A stretch of DNA of 64,000 nucleotides, from positions 1 through 64,000 of the forward strand of contig PMUI01000037.1 of NCBI GenBank assembly GCA_003166955.1, read 5' to 3'. Position numbers and translations under genes: made by a program. Positions 23,378 through 33,567 of this stretch are shown here, piece after piece (the first letter of the stretch is position 1; every line of letters starts with the position of its first letter). Below the pieces are notes generated by a model that had not been told where the DNA came from, ran no database searches, and was given only the letters and a program-made list of their open reading frames with translations. This DNA is from Acidobacterium sp. Its GTDB lineage: Bacteria; Acidobacteriota; Terriglobia; Terriglobales; Acidobacteriaceae.

Positions 23378-25393
23378 TTATGCGTAGGCCGCGCTCATTT
23401 GCTGGAACTCCTCGCCAATCCACTGCGTGAAGGCGTCGCTGGACTGGCTTCGTCCCAGGAACTTCTGGACAATTTCCTTGCCAGGCATGGATCCGCCCGG
23501 CTCGAGCACGGTTTTGCGGTAGCGCATCGCCGCTGGTGAGTCGAGCAAAGCATGTCGCGGAAATTGCGCGAAGAAATCGAGCGCGATGACCTTGTCGTAG
23601 AGATAGGTGTAGTAGTTCGACGAGTAGCCCACCAGATGCGTGAAGCTCGCGTACATGTGGTTGCCATCGATCCACGCATAAGGCAGGAATCGCTCGTAGA
23701 GGCCGCGGAACAACGTGTCCGGATCGAGTGTCGCGGGATCGAGCCGATGCGTCTCCAGCGAATACGTCGTATAGAAAAGCTGGCTCCGCACCCAGTCCGC
23801 GCGCCCAAATGCTCCGGCGCGATTCATGCGCATCACCAGCTCCGCGGGAATACGCTCGCCGGTTTCAAAGTGATGCGCGAAGCTCGCCAGCAGCCGTGGA
23901 TCGCGGAAGAACTCTTCGAGCATCTGCGAGGGAACCTCGACAAAATCACCCTCGGTAGCAATGCCGCTGATGCCGGCCCACGCCTGCCGCCCGCCCAGCA
24001 ATGCGTGCATCAGGTGCCCGAATTCGTGAAAGAACGTCACCACGTCGGAATACTGCAGCAGTCCCGGATTGCCTTCCTTCGGCTCAGGGAAATTGCAGAT
24101 GAGCGCGGCCTCCGGCAGCTGCCGGTCGCGGATGCCTGGAATCAGCGGGTGCGCCGAGAACCATTTGTCCTTGCCCTCGCGCGGATGCATGTCGAGATAG
24201 AACCGCCCCGCCAGCTCCGTCCCATCCCAAACCTCCCACGCGCTGACTGCGGGATGCCACACATCAGGGTTTTCGATACGGCGGAAGCGGACCTGAAAGA
24301 GCTTCTCCGCCGTGGCCAGCACGCCCGGCTCGACACGCGCGTAGGGGAAGTAGGGCCGGACGGATTGTGAATCGAAGTCGAACGCCGACCGCCGGTACTG
24401 TTCGACCCAATAGGCGCGGCTCGCGGCATCGATCTGGTTGAGTCCTGGCTCATGGGTGCGCACAAATTCGAGGATCATCGAGTATTCCTTCTCCGCCCCG
24501 GCCTTGCTCGCATGGTCGAGATCGTCGAGGAACGCCTGCATATTGGCCGCCGACTCTATCATCTGATCGACGGTCGCCAGATCGGCCCAGTGCGCGAAAC
24601 CGAGGATGGTCGCGACTTCCTGGCGGATATTGAGAAGGTCCAGCAAGAGCTGCCGATTCGCGGGCCAGGCACGCGTGTTGTAGGCGAGGAACATCTTGCG
24701 GCGCAGGTCCCCCGAGCGCGCAAACGTCATCACCGGCAGATAATCTGGGAAATCTGTGGTCAACGTGATCTTTCCGTCCTCGCCCGGCTGATGCATCTCC
24801 AGATAGTCCGGTGGAAGGCCATCGAGTTCCGCGGCGCTGTCGATCGCTACAGTGTTGCCGCCCTCCTGCACGTTTTGCGCGAACTGCAGACTCGTCAGTG
24901 TGGCCCGATCCTGCAGCTCCTTAATCCTCGCCCGCGTCGCGTCGTCCTTGTCCACGCCAGCCAGTCGATACTGCAGCAGGGTTCGATCCAGGTAGTGCCT
25001 GGTCGCGGCGTCCGCCTCGCTCCTCGCATCGATTCTGTCCAGCGCCTGATACACTTCGCGATTCAGCGAGAGCTCGACGCCGGCCTGCGAAATTTTCTGT
25101 AACAGTGCCTGTGCCGTATCCCGAACCGGCTTGTCCGGATAGACGCTGTGCATGAGGCCGGTGAGGGAACCCACGGCGGAGAGCTCCGCCACGGCGTCGT
25201 CATAGGTGCGCAACGTGTTTTCGAGACTACGCGGACCGTCAACAGCCAGCAGGCGCTCGATGCCTCTGCGATGGCGGAGCAGGCGTTCCTCCACCCAGCT
25301 TTCGAGCGCCTTTGCATCCACCGAGCCGGTGCCGGCAGGGTTCCACGGATGAACGTCAAGGGATGAAGCGGTATCGGAGACCGGCGCAGCCAT
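23378..25393 (-). CDS. M3-family oligopeptidase (thimet oligopeptidase-like)
   Basis: Zinc metallopeptidase of 671 residues. The HExxH motif is HEFGH in VVTFFHEFGHLMHALLGG, and the third ligand Glu follows in FVEVPSQMLEEFF. The upstream helical domain and the SGDLRRKMFLAYNTRAWPAN and FYLDMHPREGKDKWFSAH segments match M3A enzymes such as Dcp/thimet oligopeptidase. No signal peptide is seen, so it is cytoplasmic and cleaves short peptides. The gene is unlinked to a peptide transporter and lies 71 nt upstream of the NPP gene. Confidence 0.93.
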   Translation of the reverse strand: MAAPVSDTASSLDVHPWNPAGTGSVDAKALESWVEERLLRHRRGIERLLAVDGPRSLENTLRTYDDAVAELSAVGSLTGLMHSVYPDKPVRDTAQALLQKISQAGVELSLNREVYQALDRIDARSEADAATRHYLDRTLLQYRLAGVDKDDATRARIKELQDRATLTSLQFAQNVQEGGNTVAIDSAAELDGLPPDYLEMHQPGEDGKITLTTDFPDYLPVMTFARSGDLRRKMFLAYNTRAWPANRQLLLDLLNIRQEVATILGFAHWADLATVDQMIESAANMQAFLDDLDHASKAGAEKEYSMILEFVRTHEPGLNQIDAASRAYWVEQYRRSAFDFDSQSVRPYFPYARVEPGVLATAEKLFQVRFRRIENPDVWHPAVSAWEVWDGTELAGRFYLDMHPREGKDKWFSAHPLIPGIRDRQLPEAALICNFPEPKEGNPGLLQYSDVVTFFHEFGHLMHALLGGRQAWAGISGIATEGDFVEVPSQMLEEFFRDPRLLASFAHHFETGERIPAELVMRMNRAGAFGRADWVRSQLFYTTYSLETHRLDPATLDPDTLFRGLYERFLPYAWIDGNHMYASFTHLVGYSSNYYTYLYDKVIALDFFAQFPRHALLDSPAAMRYRKTVLEPGGSMPGKEIVQKFLGRSQSSDAFTQWIGEEFQQMSAAYA

Positions 25394-25725
25394 GACTGAA
25401 TCCTCTACTGGCAGACTAACGCACCGCGACGCCGGATCACAGCGGCGCGGTAGTCGAGAGATGAGCAGACTTTAGTTGCCGACGGCTTCCTCGCCTCGCC
25501 GCGGAGAGGAGCGGGCGAGTTTGCGTCCGCGTGGGTGGGAGCGCGGCCTTTATCCCGCATACAGCCGACAGGCGAGGCAGCGACAAACTATAATCCGGGA
25601 GTGGACATGCGGTCGACTTTCCTGAGGATTCGCCCGTCTATAAAGGAATAGGATTCCCTGGAACATCCCCCGCGTTTCACGGAACCAGACTCCTCCCGGC
25701 AACACTGGGTTACAAAGGCTGATGG
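25394..25725. other. 332-bp divergent intergenic region
   Basis: It lies between the divergently read M3 peptidase and GT9 genes and so should hold both promoters. TATAAT occurs at 25589-25594 on the plus strand without a convincing -35 at the right distance. No RNA gene or repeat was recognised. Confidence 0.4.
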
Positions 25726-27003
25726 ATGAGAGTTCGGGAGATGCGGGCCGTCGACTACTGGATCGGCATACCGCTTTGCTTTCTGTTTACACAGGTGATG
25801 CGCCTGTTGGGCAAGCCCAGCGGGCCGAAGGAGCCGCGCCGGGTTCTTTTCATCGAGCTTTCGGAAATGGGCAGCGCGGTGATTGCCAATCCGGCTCTGG
25901 AAAAGGCCCGAGACTCGCTCGACGCCGAGATTTTCTTTCTGATTTTCGAACGGAATGCCGACAGCGTGCGCCTGGTTCCGACGGTTCCCGAGGCAAACGT
26001 TGTCACGATTCGTGACACCAGCCTGATAGCTCTGGCGGTCGATTCGCTCCGTTTCCTGCGCTGGGCGCGTAAGGCGAAGATTGATACCGTCGTTGACCTG
26101 GAGCTCTTTTCGCGCTACTCCGCTCTGCTGACCGGGCTTTCCGGAGCGCGACGGCGGGTTGGATTTCACCGGTTTCGTGCTGAGGGGCTGTATCGCGGCG
26201 AAATGCTGACCCACCGTGTGAGCTACAACGGCCACATTCACATGGCGAAGAACTTTATTTGCATGGTGAATGCGCTCCTCGCCTCCCAGCCGGAGGTGCC
26301 ATATTCCAAAACATTTGTCTCCGACGAGGAGATTCGGCTCCCGATCCAGCCAGTTTCAGAAGAGGCCAAAGAGGAGATGCGCGACCTGGTAGCGCGGGCG
26401 TATCCGAACTACCAACCGGATTACCACCGCATCGTGCTGGTCAATCCCAACAGCTCCGAACTGCTGCCGCAGCGACGCTGGGACCCGGAAAACTTCAGCG
26501 CCCTGGCCAGTATGGTGGTGGAGGAGTGGGAAGATGTGATCGTGCTCATCACCGGTTCTGCCAGAGAGCGGGATGAGGCCCAGGACATGGCGCAGAAGAT
26601 CCGGCATCCGCGTTTCCTCAGCTTTGCGGGAATGCATGAGCTGACGGCCATCACCGCTCTTTACAACATCTCGGATGTGCTGGTGACCAACGACAGCGGC
26701 CCGGCGCACTTCTCGGCGGTCACGCCGATTCGGTCGATCGTGCTGTTCGGCCCGGAAACGCCGCGGCTTTATGGAAGCCTGGGTAACACTGAATCGATCA
26801 CCGCCGAACTTTCCTGCTCGCCCTGCGTCACGGCTGCCAATCAGAAGAATTCGGCGTGCAACGACGCTGTGTGCATGCGCATGATTACACCGGAGAGGGT
26901 GCTGGAGTCGGTGCGAGCAGTGCTGGATAGGCAGACCGTGCAGCTCGGTCTGGTGCAGATCGCAGGCGCTCGTGGGGTGTCACGCAGGATTGCGCGGCAC
27001 TAA
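25726..27003 (+). CDS. GT9-family glycosyltransferase (heptosyltransferase-like)
   Basis: A 425-residue glycosyltransferase of the ADP-heptose:LPS heptosyltransferase family, which acts on lipopolysaccharide core at the cytoplasmic membrane face. The N-terminal domain has VLFIELSEMGSAVIANPALE and the AKIDTVVDLELFSRYSALL motif. The C-terminal nucleotide-sugar domain has IVLVNPNSSELLPQRRW and the signature NDSGPAHFSAVTPIRSIVLFGPETP. A cluster of Cys (CSPCVTAANQKNSACNDAVCM) follows, as in several WaaF-like proteins. A short hydrophobic start (YWIGIPLCFLFTQVMRLL) may bind the membrane. The true start may be the second ATG at 25741. Confidence 0.88.
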   Translation: MRVREMRAVDYWIGIPLCFLFTQVMRLLGKPSGPKEPRRVLFIELSEMGSAVIANPALEKARDSLDAEIFFLIFERNADSVRLVPTVPEANVVTIRDTSLIALAVDSLRFLRWARKAKIDTVVDLELFSRYSALLTGLSGARRRVGFHRFRAEGLYRGEMLTHRVSYNGHIHMAKNFICMVNALLASQPEVPYSKTFVSDEEIRLPIQPVSEEAKEEMRDLVARAYPNYQPDYHRIVLVNPNSSELLPQRRWDPENFSALASMVVEEWEDVIVLITGSARERDEAQDMAQKIRHPRFLSFAGMHELTAITALYNISDVLVTNDSGPAHFSAVTPIRSIVLFGPETPRLYGSLGNTESITAELSCSPCVTAANQKNSACNDAVCMRMITPERVLESVRAVLDRQTVQLGLVQIAGARGVSRRIARH

Positions 27004-27253
27004 GGCGTGGGCGTTTCCGTAGCGATCTCCTCATTGTCGTCGCGCTTTTCGTCGTCGACTACAATCTCTTCATAAGCAAGGCCGCAGATCGAGCGCGGCT
27101 CCTTGCGGCTTCGCTGAGAGCGGGAATGATGAACTCTGGTGCAGGCGGGTCCGTAATTGTGTCGCACAAATTCGCCTTTTCTCCTCTTTCCGCCGGAAAC
27201 GGAGGACTCAGCTTGCGAGAATCCATTCTGTCCCGGAGTGGCTCAAAAAGACA

Positions 27254-28729
27254 TTGAGAATCTGCGGCCAGTACAAAAATCTCATCCTGTTGGCAATGCT
27301 GAGCGCCGGTGCGCTGCTCGTGGAGGGTTACCACCCAGGCATCGAGGACGACGCGGTCTATCTTTCGGCGATCCAGCGGCGGCTCCATCCCGAGCTCTAT
27401 CCGCACGACTATCGGCTCTTCACTGTCCAGATGCAGGCCAGTATTTTCGATCGGCTCGTGGCCGTGTGGGTTCGGGTCACTCACATCCCGGTCTCAGTAT
27501 CCGAAATCATGGGGCAGTGTCTGGCGGCGTTTCTTCTGCTCTGGGCATGCTGGGCGCTCGCCCGGCGATGTTTCGCCTCAGCGGCCGGTCAATGGGCCGG
27601 TGTCGCGCTGGTTGGCGTGCTCTTCACCCTCCCGGTCGCGGGTACCGCGCTCTACATTTTTGATCAGCACCTGCACCCGCGCGCCATTGCAACGGTGCTC
27701 ATCCTCTGGGCGATTCTTTCTGTTCTCGATCGCCGCATCGTGCTTGCGTGCGTCCTGCTGACCGCCGGAGTCGTAGTTCATCCCATCATGGGCGTCTTTG
27801 GGGTCTCGTATTGCACTGTGCTTTGGATCGCCGGCGCCCGAGCCCGCAGACCGGTCGGTGAACCCATACCAGCTACTGTCGCTATGGGTATCGCGCCCTT
27901 GTGGATTTTCGAAGGGCCATCGGCGCCGTGGAGGCAGGCGCTGAACACCCGCGACTACTATTTCATCGGGCGCTGGACGTGGTACGAGTGGCTGGGCGCT
28001 GTCGCGCCAATCTTCATCCTGTGGGCGATGGCATGGTACGCGCGCCGCGAGAATCGGCCAATTCTGGCGCGACTTGCAGGGTGCGGGGCAGTGTTTGCGG
28101 CGTTTCAACTCGCTGTGGCGTGCGTTGTGCTGCTAACGCCGGCCCTGATTCGCCTGACGCCGATGCAGCCGATGCGCTACCTGCACCTGGTTTACATTTT
28201 CATGGCCTTGCTCGGCGGGGGACTGATCGGAGAGAAGCTGCTGCGGGGCTACGTTTGGCGCTGGGTCGCGCTGTTCCTGCCGCTGGCACTGGGACTGTTC
28301 ATCGCGCAGCGATCGCTCTTCGCCGGCACGGAGCATATCGAGTTGCCCGGCGTCGAGTCGCACAACCCCTGGCTGCGTGCCTTCGCGTGGGTGCGGGGCA
28401 ACACCCCTGTTGATGCATACTTCGCCCTCGATCCTTATTACATGCAGCTTCCCGGCGAGGATTATCACAGCTTTCGCGCGCTGGCCCAGCGGAGCGAACT
28501 TGCGGACGCGGTCAAGGACGCGGCCGTTGCCACCCAGGTACCGGACCTGGCTCCGCTGTGGCAACAGCAGAGCCAGGCTGCAGCCGGATGGCGGCATTTT
28601 CAGAAGCAGGATTTCCTGCGCCTGCGGCAGCAGTTCGGTGTGAACTGGATCATTGTGCAGAGCGCAGGCGTGGAGGGCCTGGACTGCCCGTACAAAAATG
28701 AGGCTGTGGCCGTTTGCCGTCTGCAATAA
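27254..28729 (+). CDS. polytopic membrane protein of unknown function
   Basis: A 491-residue protein with about ten hydrophobic segments between residues 8 and 360, then a soluble C-terminal domain of about 130 residues. Topology and the early acidic loop YHPGIEDDAVYLSAI recall GT-C or PMT-type membrane glycosyltransferases, but the catalytic motif is not certain. The C-terminal domain includes NTPVDAYFALDPYYMQLPGEDYHSFRAL. The start is uncertain: TTG at 27254 opens the frame, and ATG at 27296 is an alternative. It follows the GT9 gene by 250 nt and could act in the same surface-polysaccharide pathway. Confidence 0.65.
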   Translation: MRICGQYKNLILLAMLSAGALLVEGYHPGIEDDAVYLSAIQRRLHPELYPHDYRLFTVQMQASIFDRLVAVWVRVTHIPVSVSEIMGQCLAAFLLLWACWALARRCFASAAGQWAGVALVGVLFTLPVAGTALYIFDQHLHPRAIATVLILWAILSVLDRRIVLACVLLTAGVVVHPIMGVFGVSYCTVLWIAGARARRPVGEPIPATVAMGIAPLWIFEGPSAPWRQALNTRDYYFIGRWTWYEWLGAVAPIFILWAMAWYARRENRPILARLAGCGAVFAAFQLAVACVVLLTPALIRLTPMQPMRYLHLVYIFMALLGGGLIGEKLLRGYVWRWVALFLPLALGLFIAQRSLFAGTEHIELPGVESHNPWLRAFAWVRGNTPVDAYFALDPYYMQLPGEDYHSFRALAQRSELADAVKDAAVATQVPDLAPLWQQQSQAAAGWRHFQKQDFLRLRQQFGVNWIIVQSAGVEGLDCPYKNEAVAVCRLQ

Positions 28730-28742
28730 GTAACGGCGCCTG

Positions 28743-29747
28743 CTACAGAATTTTCTTTCCGAACGCGGACGAGATCAGTTCCACCGCCAGATCTGCCGTG
28801 CGGTTGTGTTCGTCGATCACCGGATTCACTTCGACTACATCGAGCGACAACATACGCCCATGATCGGCGATGATTTCCATGGCCAGATGCGCCTCACGAT
28901 AGGTCGCGCCTCCGCGTACAGGCGTACCCACGCCAGGCGCGTCCTCCGGGTCGATCCAGTCCATGTCGAGCGAAACGTGGTAGCCCGCGGTGCCGCGTCC
29001 CGCCGCGCACAGAGCTTCTTCCATCACCGCACGCATGCCGCGCTCATCGATGTCCCGCATCGTATAGACCTCGCTGATCCCGGCGCGCCGAATGTTCTCT
29101 TTCTCCGCCGGATCGATGTCGCGGACGCCAATCAGGACTGCATTCTCGGGCTGGATTTTCGGCGAGAATCCAAGGATATTGGCCAGCGGCTCCGGACCGA
29201 GTCCCACGAGCGCGGCGAATGGCATGCCATGGACATTGCCGCTGGGCGAACTCGCCGGCGTGTTCATGTCGGCGTGCGCGTCGATCCAGATGAGGCCGAT
29301 CTTCTGGTTCTGCTTGCGGTAGAACTCCGCCACGCCGGAGACGCTGCCCGCCGCCACGGAGTGATCGCCACCCAGGATGACCGGCGTCATACCTTCGGTG
29401 AGCGACTTCAGCACCATCTCGGCAGCGCGCGTGCAAGTTTCAGTGATTTCCTTCAGATAACGCGCGCTCTGATCGCCCGATGACTTGGTTTCCGCGATCG
29501 CAACACTGATGTTGCCGCTGTCGCGGACTTCGTGGCCGAGGGCTTCCAGACGCGCTTCGAGCCCGGCGACGCGAACCGCCGAGGGGCCCATGTCGACACC
29601 GCGACGGGAGGCACCGAGGTCAAGGGGAACACCGATGACTTTAATCTTGCGCGGAGGCAGGGTTTGCACGCCGCCGTAGACGGGCGCAGCGGACAGTACC
29701 GCGGCCTGCGATCCAGGCTGTACAGATGTTTCACTCGGTCTTGGCAT
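28743..29747 (-). CDS. rocF: arginase
   Basis: Manganese hydrolase that converts arginine to ornithine and urea. Ureohydrolase motifs are all present: GVPLDLGASRRGVDMGPSA, LGGDHSVAAG, WIDAHADMNTP and SLDMDWIDPEDAPGVGTPV, then DVVEVNPVIDEHNRTADLA. These include the His and Asp metal ligands. The arginase-type VxGVP start and GVGTPV segment distinguish it from agmatinase. The length is 334 residues, with an extra N-terminal segment of about 28 residues. It begins 5 nt after the asnS stop and so is the last gene of the isomerase-asnS-arginase operon. Confidence 0.93.
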   Translation of the reverse strand: MPRPSETSVQPGSQAAVLSAAPVYGGVQTLPPRKIKVIGVPLDLGASRRGVDMGPSAVRVAGLEARLEALGHEVRDSGNISVAIAETKSSGDQSARYLKEITETCTRAAEMVLKSLTEGMTPVILGGDHSVAAGSVSGVAEFYRKQNQKIGLIWIDAHADMNTPASSPSGNVHGMPFAALVGLGPEPLANILGFSPKIQPENAVLIGVRDIDPAEKENIRRAGISEVYTMRDIDERGMRAVMEEALCAAGRGTAGYHVSLDMDWIDPEDAPGVGTPVRGGATYREAHLAMEIIADHGRMLSLDVVEVNPVIDEHNRTADLAVELISSAFGKKIL

Positions 29748-29752
29748 AAGAA

Positions 29753-31117
29753 TTACGGGTAGATGCGATTAAGCGTCCGGGCAAAAGGAATCGTCTCGCG
29801 CACGTGATCGAGCTTGCAGATCCACGCAACCGCGCGCTCGATGCCCATGCCAAAGCCCGAATGCGGAACCGAACCATACCGCCGCAGATCGAGATACCAC
29901 CTGAACGCATCGATTGGCAACTGGTGCTCCTCGATGCGCTTTTTCAGCAGTTCATAGGAGTGAATACGCTGCGATCCGCCGATCACTTCGCCATAGCCTT
30001 CCGGCGCCAGCACGTCGACGCACAGGGCGTACTTCGGATCGTCCGGGTCCGGCTCCATGTAGAACGCCTTCACCGCCGCAGGATAGCGATGCACCATGAC
30101 AGGCCGGTCAAACTGCAATGAGAGATACGTCTCATCCGGCGCGCCGAAGTCGTTGCCGTACTCGAAAGGCTGTTCCAGTTCGCCCTTCGCGTGCGCGGCG
30201 TTCAGCATGGCAACAGCCTCGTCATAGCGCAGGCGCGGGAACGGCGGCTTCACCGCCTCGAGCTTCGTCGTGTCGCGGTTGATGGTCTTCAGCTCGACAG
30301 CGCGCTTCGCGAGGACCCGGCCGACGATCGCGCTGATGAAGTCTTCCGCAAGCCCCATCAGATCGTCGAGGTTCGCGAAGGCCCACTCCGGCTCGACCAT
30401 CCAGAATTCGGTCAGGTGGCGGCGCGTTTTGGATTTCTCGGCGCGGAACGTGGGGCCAAAGGAATAAACCTTGCCCAGCGCGAGTGCTGTGCTCTCGATG
30501 TAGAGCTGGCCGCTCTGCGTCAGGTAGGCCTCCTCGCCAAAATACTCCACGGGGAAGAGCGTGCTGGTGCCCTCGCAGGCCGCGGGCGTCAGAATCGGCG
30601 GGTCAGTCAGCACAAATCCGTTGTCGTCGAGAAAATCTCGAGCGGCCTTGATGATCTCCGCGCGAATGCGCAGAATCGCCGCCTGGCGCGGGGTGCGCAC
30701 CCACAGGTGCCGATGTTCCATCAGAAAATCGGTGCCGTGTTCCTTGAGTGAAATAGGGAATGGGTCATCCTCGGGTACCCGCTGCAATACCTCGACATTC
30801 TCAACATCCAATTCGTAACCGCCGGGCGCACGTTTATCGGCGCGGACCTTGCCGGTGACGATGACGGAGGATTCCTGGGTCAAACCCTTAATCGTTTCGA
30901 AGACTTCGGACGTCACGGCTGCTTTGGGGACAATCCCCTGGATCGTCCCGCTGCCATCGCGAAAAATCGGAAACAGCAGTTTCCCGCTCTCGCGCAGGTT
31001 GTACAGCCAGCCATGCAGCGTTACCGTCTGGCCTTCGTGCTCGCCAATGTGGGCGATGGTCGAAAGAGGAGCTTTTGTCGCCGTCTCCGTTACAATTTCC
31101 GCAGTTTTGTCTGACAT
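29753..31117 (-). CDS. asnS: asparaginyl-tRNA synthetase
   Basis: Class IIb aminoacyl-tRNA synthetase of 454 residues. The N-terminal OB-fold anticodon-binding domain is visible in [18 protein letters not shown]. The catalytic domain shows motif 2 in [20 protein letters not shown] and motif 3 in [16 protein letters not shown]. The N-type start of the core ([15 protein letters not shown]) is typical. ATG at 31117 is chosen over a longer frame reaching 31303, since that extension overlaps the isomerase gene and lacks homology. It lies 8 nt after the isomerase stop and 5 nt before arginase. Presence of AsnRS means Asn-tRNA need not be made by GatCAB. Confidence 0.95.
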   Translation of the reverse strand: MSDKTAEIVTETATKAPLSTIAHIGEHEGQTVTLHGWLYNLRESGKLLFPIFRDGSGTIQGIVPKAAVTSEVFETIKGLTQESSVIVTGKVRADKRAPGGYELDVENVEVLQRVPEDDPFPISLKEHGTDFLMEHRHLWVRTPRQAAILRIRAEIIKAARDFLDDNGFVLTDPPILTPAACEGTSTLFPVEYFGEEAYLTQSGQLYIESTALALGKVYSFGPTFRAEKSKTRRHLTEFWMVEPEWAFANLDDLMGLAEDFISAIVGRVLAKRAVELKTINRDTTKLEAVKPPFPRLRYDEAVAMLNAAHAKGELEQPFEYGNDFGAPDETYLSLQFDRPVMVHRYPAAVKAFYMEPDPDDPKYALCVDVLAPEGYGEVIGGSQRIHSYELLKKRIEEHQLPIDAFRWYLDLRRYGSVPHSGFGMGIERAVAWICKLDHVRETIPFARTLNRIYP

Positions 31118-31125
31118 AACAGCCT

Positions 31126-31965
31126 CTACTTCGCTTTCGGTGCTGCATCCATCCTGTCGAACGCCCGCTTTGCCTTTTCGCCAACCACTTCGACGGATTC
31201 TCCGAGCGCGTAGTGAATCTCCAGAACACCAGCCGGTGTTTGCGGGGCAGATTGAAGCCCGCCCAGCGTCTCCTCCCAGCCGATGGTCCCGTCCCCGGGC
31301 CAAAGGTGCGCGTCCTTGTCGCCCTTGTTGTCGTGGAGGTGGGACGAGCGGACGTACGCATGCAGATCGGTCAACGCCGCCGGTACGCCGTCACCGAGAT
31401 GCGCATGACCGACGTCGAGGCACACACCGATATCCCGGAAATGGCCCGCGGTGAGAATCTCGACCAGGTGCGCGGGCCGCGCCACGTCGCCCTGCAGATT
31501 CTCCACCAGCACCTTCACGCCCAGCGGGCTGGCAAAGGCGCGCAGATGTTCCAGCGCGCTGATCGAGTTTTCGAGTGCGCGCGGGCCCCACGGGTCTTCG
31601 CGCTCGCCGAGATGGAGAATGAGAAACCGGAAAGGAAGCAGCTCGGCGACCTCGAGCGCCCGCTTTGTCTCGTCCATTGCGTCGATGCGATGGCTCTTTT
31701 CCGGATGAATGACGTTGACCGCAGGCGCACCACTGCGGCCCATCTCAAGATCGGAATAGAGCGGCGCGTGCATCGAGAAAGCTTCGGTGGAATTCGCACT
31801 GAACCACTCGGCGAGCTCACGGATATGCGAGCGGCTGGTGTAATCGAAGTGCTGGCGCGCGGCGAACAGCTCCACGCCCTGCGCTCCCGCGCGGGCAAAG
31901 ACATCCAGCAGCCCAGGATGCAGCCGATGGTTCAGGAAAACGTGCGAAGAAATGGCCTTCAGCAT
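31126..31965 (-). CDS. sugar phosphate isomerase/epimerase-like TIM-barrel protein
   Basis: A 279-residue protein of the xylose-isomerase-like (AP endonuclease 2) TIM-barrel superfamily. Characteristic pieces are [20 protein letters not shown] at the N-terminus, then [20 protein letters not shown] with the metal-binding Glu, [13 protein letters not shown], and [20 protein letters not shown] near the metal site. The reaction is not predictable beyond the fold. The gene is first in an operon with asnS and arginase. It has no signal peptide. Confidence 0.85.
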   Translation of the reverse strand: MLKAISSHVFLNHRLHPGLLDVFARAGAQGVELFAARQHFDYTSRSHIRELAEWFSANSTEAFSMHAPLYSDLEMGRSGAPAVNVIHPEKSHRIDAMDETKRALEVAELLPFRFLILHLGEREDPWGPRALENSISALEHLRAFASPLGVKVLVENLQGDVARPAHLVEILTAGHFRDIGVCLDVGHAHLGDGVPAALTDLHAYVRSSHLHDNKGDKDAHLWPGDGTIGWEETLGGLQSAPQTPAGVLEIHYALGESVEVVGEKAKRAFDRMDAAPKAK

Positions 31966-32062
31966 GGATGAGAACCGGGAATCGGTGATGCCTCTATCTT
32001 CTCACCCCACGAAGCCTCCGCGAACGCGGGCCCCGGAGTGGCTTTCGAGGCCCGCACACGGC

Positions 32063-32521
32063 TTATTCGGCCGCTGCTTCCTCGCCTTTCACGGTCACGC
32101 TGATGTGCGCCGTCACTTCGCGATGCAGTTTCACCGGGACATGGAACTCGCCCGTCGACTTGAGCGGCTCGTCGAGCTGCACCTTGCGCCGGTCGATGTT
32201 GAAGCCCTTGTCAGCCAACCCCTGCGCGATGTCCGACGAAGTGACCGACCCGAAGAGGTGGTCTCCCTCGCCGACCTTGCGCGTAAAGACGAGCGCGACC
32301 GTGTTGAGCTGCGTCACCAGTTGCTCGGCCTCCGCCTTTTCCTTCGCGGAACGGCGAACCGCGGCGGCCTTCATCTGCTCGATCACCGCTTTGTTAGCCG
32401 CCGTCGCCTCCATGGCGAGATTCTTTGGCAGCAGGTAGTTGCGGCCATAGCCGTCGGCGACCTTCACCACATCGCCGCGGTGGCCGAGATTCGAGACGTC
32501 TTCTCTGAGAATCACTTCCAT
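32063..32521 (-). CDS. rplI: 50S ribosomal protein L9
   Basis: A 152-residue L9 with the conserved start MEVILREDVSNLGHRGDVVKV and the GYGRNYLLPKNLAM motif that binds 23S rRNA domain V. A long connecting helix and the C-terminal domain VFTRKVGEGDHLFGSVTSSDIA follow. Length is normal apart from a short acidic tail. It closes the rpsF-rpsR-rplI operon. Confidence 0.97.
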   Translation of the reverse strand: MEVILREDVSNLGHRGDVVKVADGYGRNYLLPKNLAMEATAANKAVIEQMKAAAVRRSAKEKAEAEQLVTQLNTVALVFTRKVGEGDHLFGSVTSSDIAQGLADKGFNIDRRKVQLDEPLKSTGEFHVPVKLHREVTAHISVTVKGEEAAAE

Positions 32522-32630
32522 TTGCGTAATCTCCTGAAACAGAGCTCAGAGCACGGAGCTCAGTAATCGGCGCCCGAAGCGAAGACGATGCGAGTGAACC
32601 GCGGTCTTCAGCGAACCGGCGCCTGAGGAA

Positions 32631-32951
32631 CTAGAACCTTGCGGCGAACGGCAGCAGAGCGATGTTGCGCGCCTGCTTGATCGCCCTGGTCAGCCGCCGC
32701 TGGTGCGTGGTGCACACGCCGGTGAGGCGCCGCGGCACAATTTTGCCGCGTTCGGCCACGAATCCCTGCAGCAGCCGCACATCGCGATACGAGATGGCGT
32801 CAATCTTCTCGGTGCAGAACTTGCAGACCTTTTTGCGGCGGAAAAACTTCCGTCCGCCGGGTCCGCCGGGACCGCGGCCGCCGGGTCCGGACGGGCGTCC
32901 AGCCGGTGCATCCGGTCGCAAGGATGGTGTTGTCGTTGCTTCGTCAGCCAT
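32631..32951 (-). CDS. rpsR: 30S ribosomal protein S18
   Basis: A 106-residue S18. The conserved core is present in [37 protein letters not shown] and [20 protein letters not shown]. The N-terminus carries a Gly/Pro-rich extension of about 30 residues before the core, which is unusual for S18 (about 75 residues). ATG at 32951 fits the usual spacing; an upstream in-frame start at 32993 would add 14 more. It lies between rpsF and rplI with no ssb gene between rpsF and rpsR. Confidence 0.95.
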   Translation of the reverse strand: MADEATTTPSLRPDAPAGRPSGPGGRGPGGPGGRKFFRRKKVCKFCTEKIDAISYRDVRLLQGFVAERGKIVPRRLTGVCTTHQRRLTRAIKQARNIALLPFAARF

Positions 32952-33024
32952 TTCTATTCCTCCGGCGGGCAGCCACTCATGGGCGCCAGCCAAAATCTAA
33001 AATCCCAAATCGAACCAGGCGCAG

Positions 33025-33510
33025 TTACGCGCTGGCCGGAGTCGCCGTTTCCGCCGTTGCAACCGCAGGCGCGGGTTCTGCAGGCACGGGTTCCGCGGGC
33101 ACGGGAGCAGCAGGCGCTTCCACTACCGCAACCGGAGCAGGAGCAGGAGCAGGCGGAATGGCGCTCAGCTTCTTCTTCGTTGCGCGAATGGCCCGGACCT
33201 TGGCGAGGCGCTTCTCCTCTTCATCCATGCGCACCGTGATGAACTTAATCACCGGTTCAGAGACGCGCAGGCGCCGCTCCAGTTCCGCAATCAGCACGCC
33301 ATTGGCGTCAATCGTCAACAACACGTAGTTGCCGTCGTTGAATTTCCGCACTGTGTACGCCAGCTTCCGCTTCCCCAGCTTCTCGGTCGAGCGAATCGCG
33401 CCGCCGCCGCTGGTCACCGTCAGCTCCAGGCCGGCAATCAACTTATCCACGTCTTCGTCAGCCACATCGGGCCGCACGATAAACATCACTTCATAGAAAC
33501 GTTGCATCAT
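33025..33510 (-). CDS. rpsF: 30S ribosomal protein S6
   Basis: A 161-residue S6. The core matches the family (RFYEVMFIVRPDVADEDVDK, GKRKLAYTVRKFNDGNYVL, RVSEPVIKFITVRMDEEEK). A long low-complexity tail of Ala, Pro, Val and Glu follows, from about residue 115 to the end, not found in most S6 proteins. ATG at 33510 is followed by a second ATG at 33507; the frame extends to 33546 without added homology. It is the first ribosomal gene of the rpsF-rpsR-rplI operon, preceded by pth. Confidence 0.95.
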   Translation of the reverse strand: MMQRFYEVMFIVRPDVADEDVDKLIAGLELTVTSGGGAIRSTEKLGKRKLAYTVRKFNDGNYVLLTIDANGVLIAELERRLRVSEPVIKFITVRMDEEEKRLAKVRAIRATKKKLSAIPPAPAPAPVAVVEAPAAPVPAEPVPAEPAPAVATAETATPASA

Positions 33511-33567
33511 CTGCTTCTCTTCCTTCCGGACCAGTCGGCCCGGCAAAAAATTCGCTTCCTTCGGTCT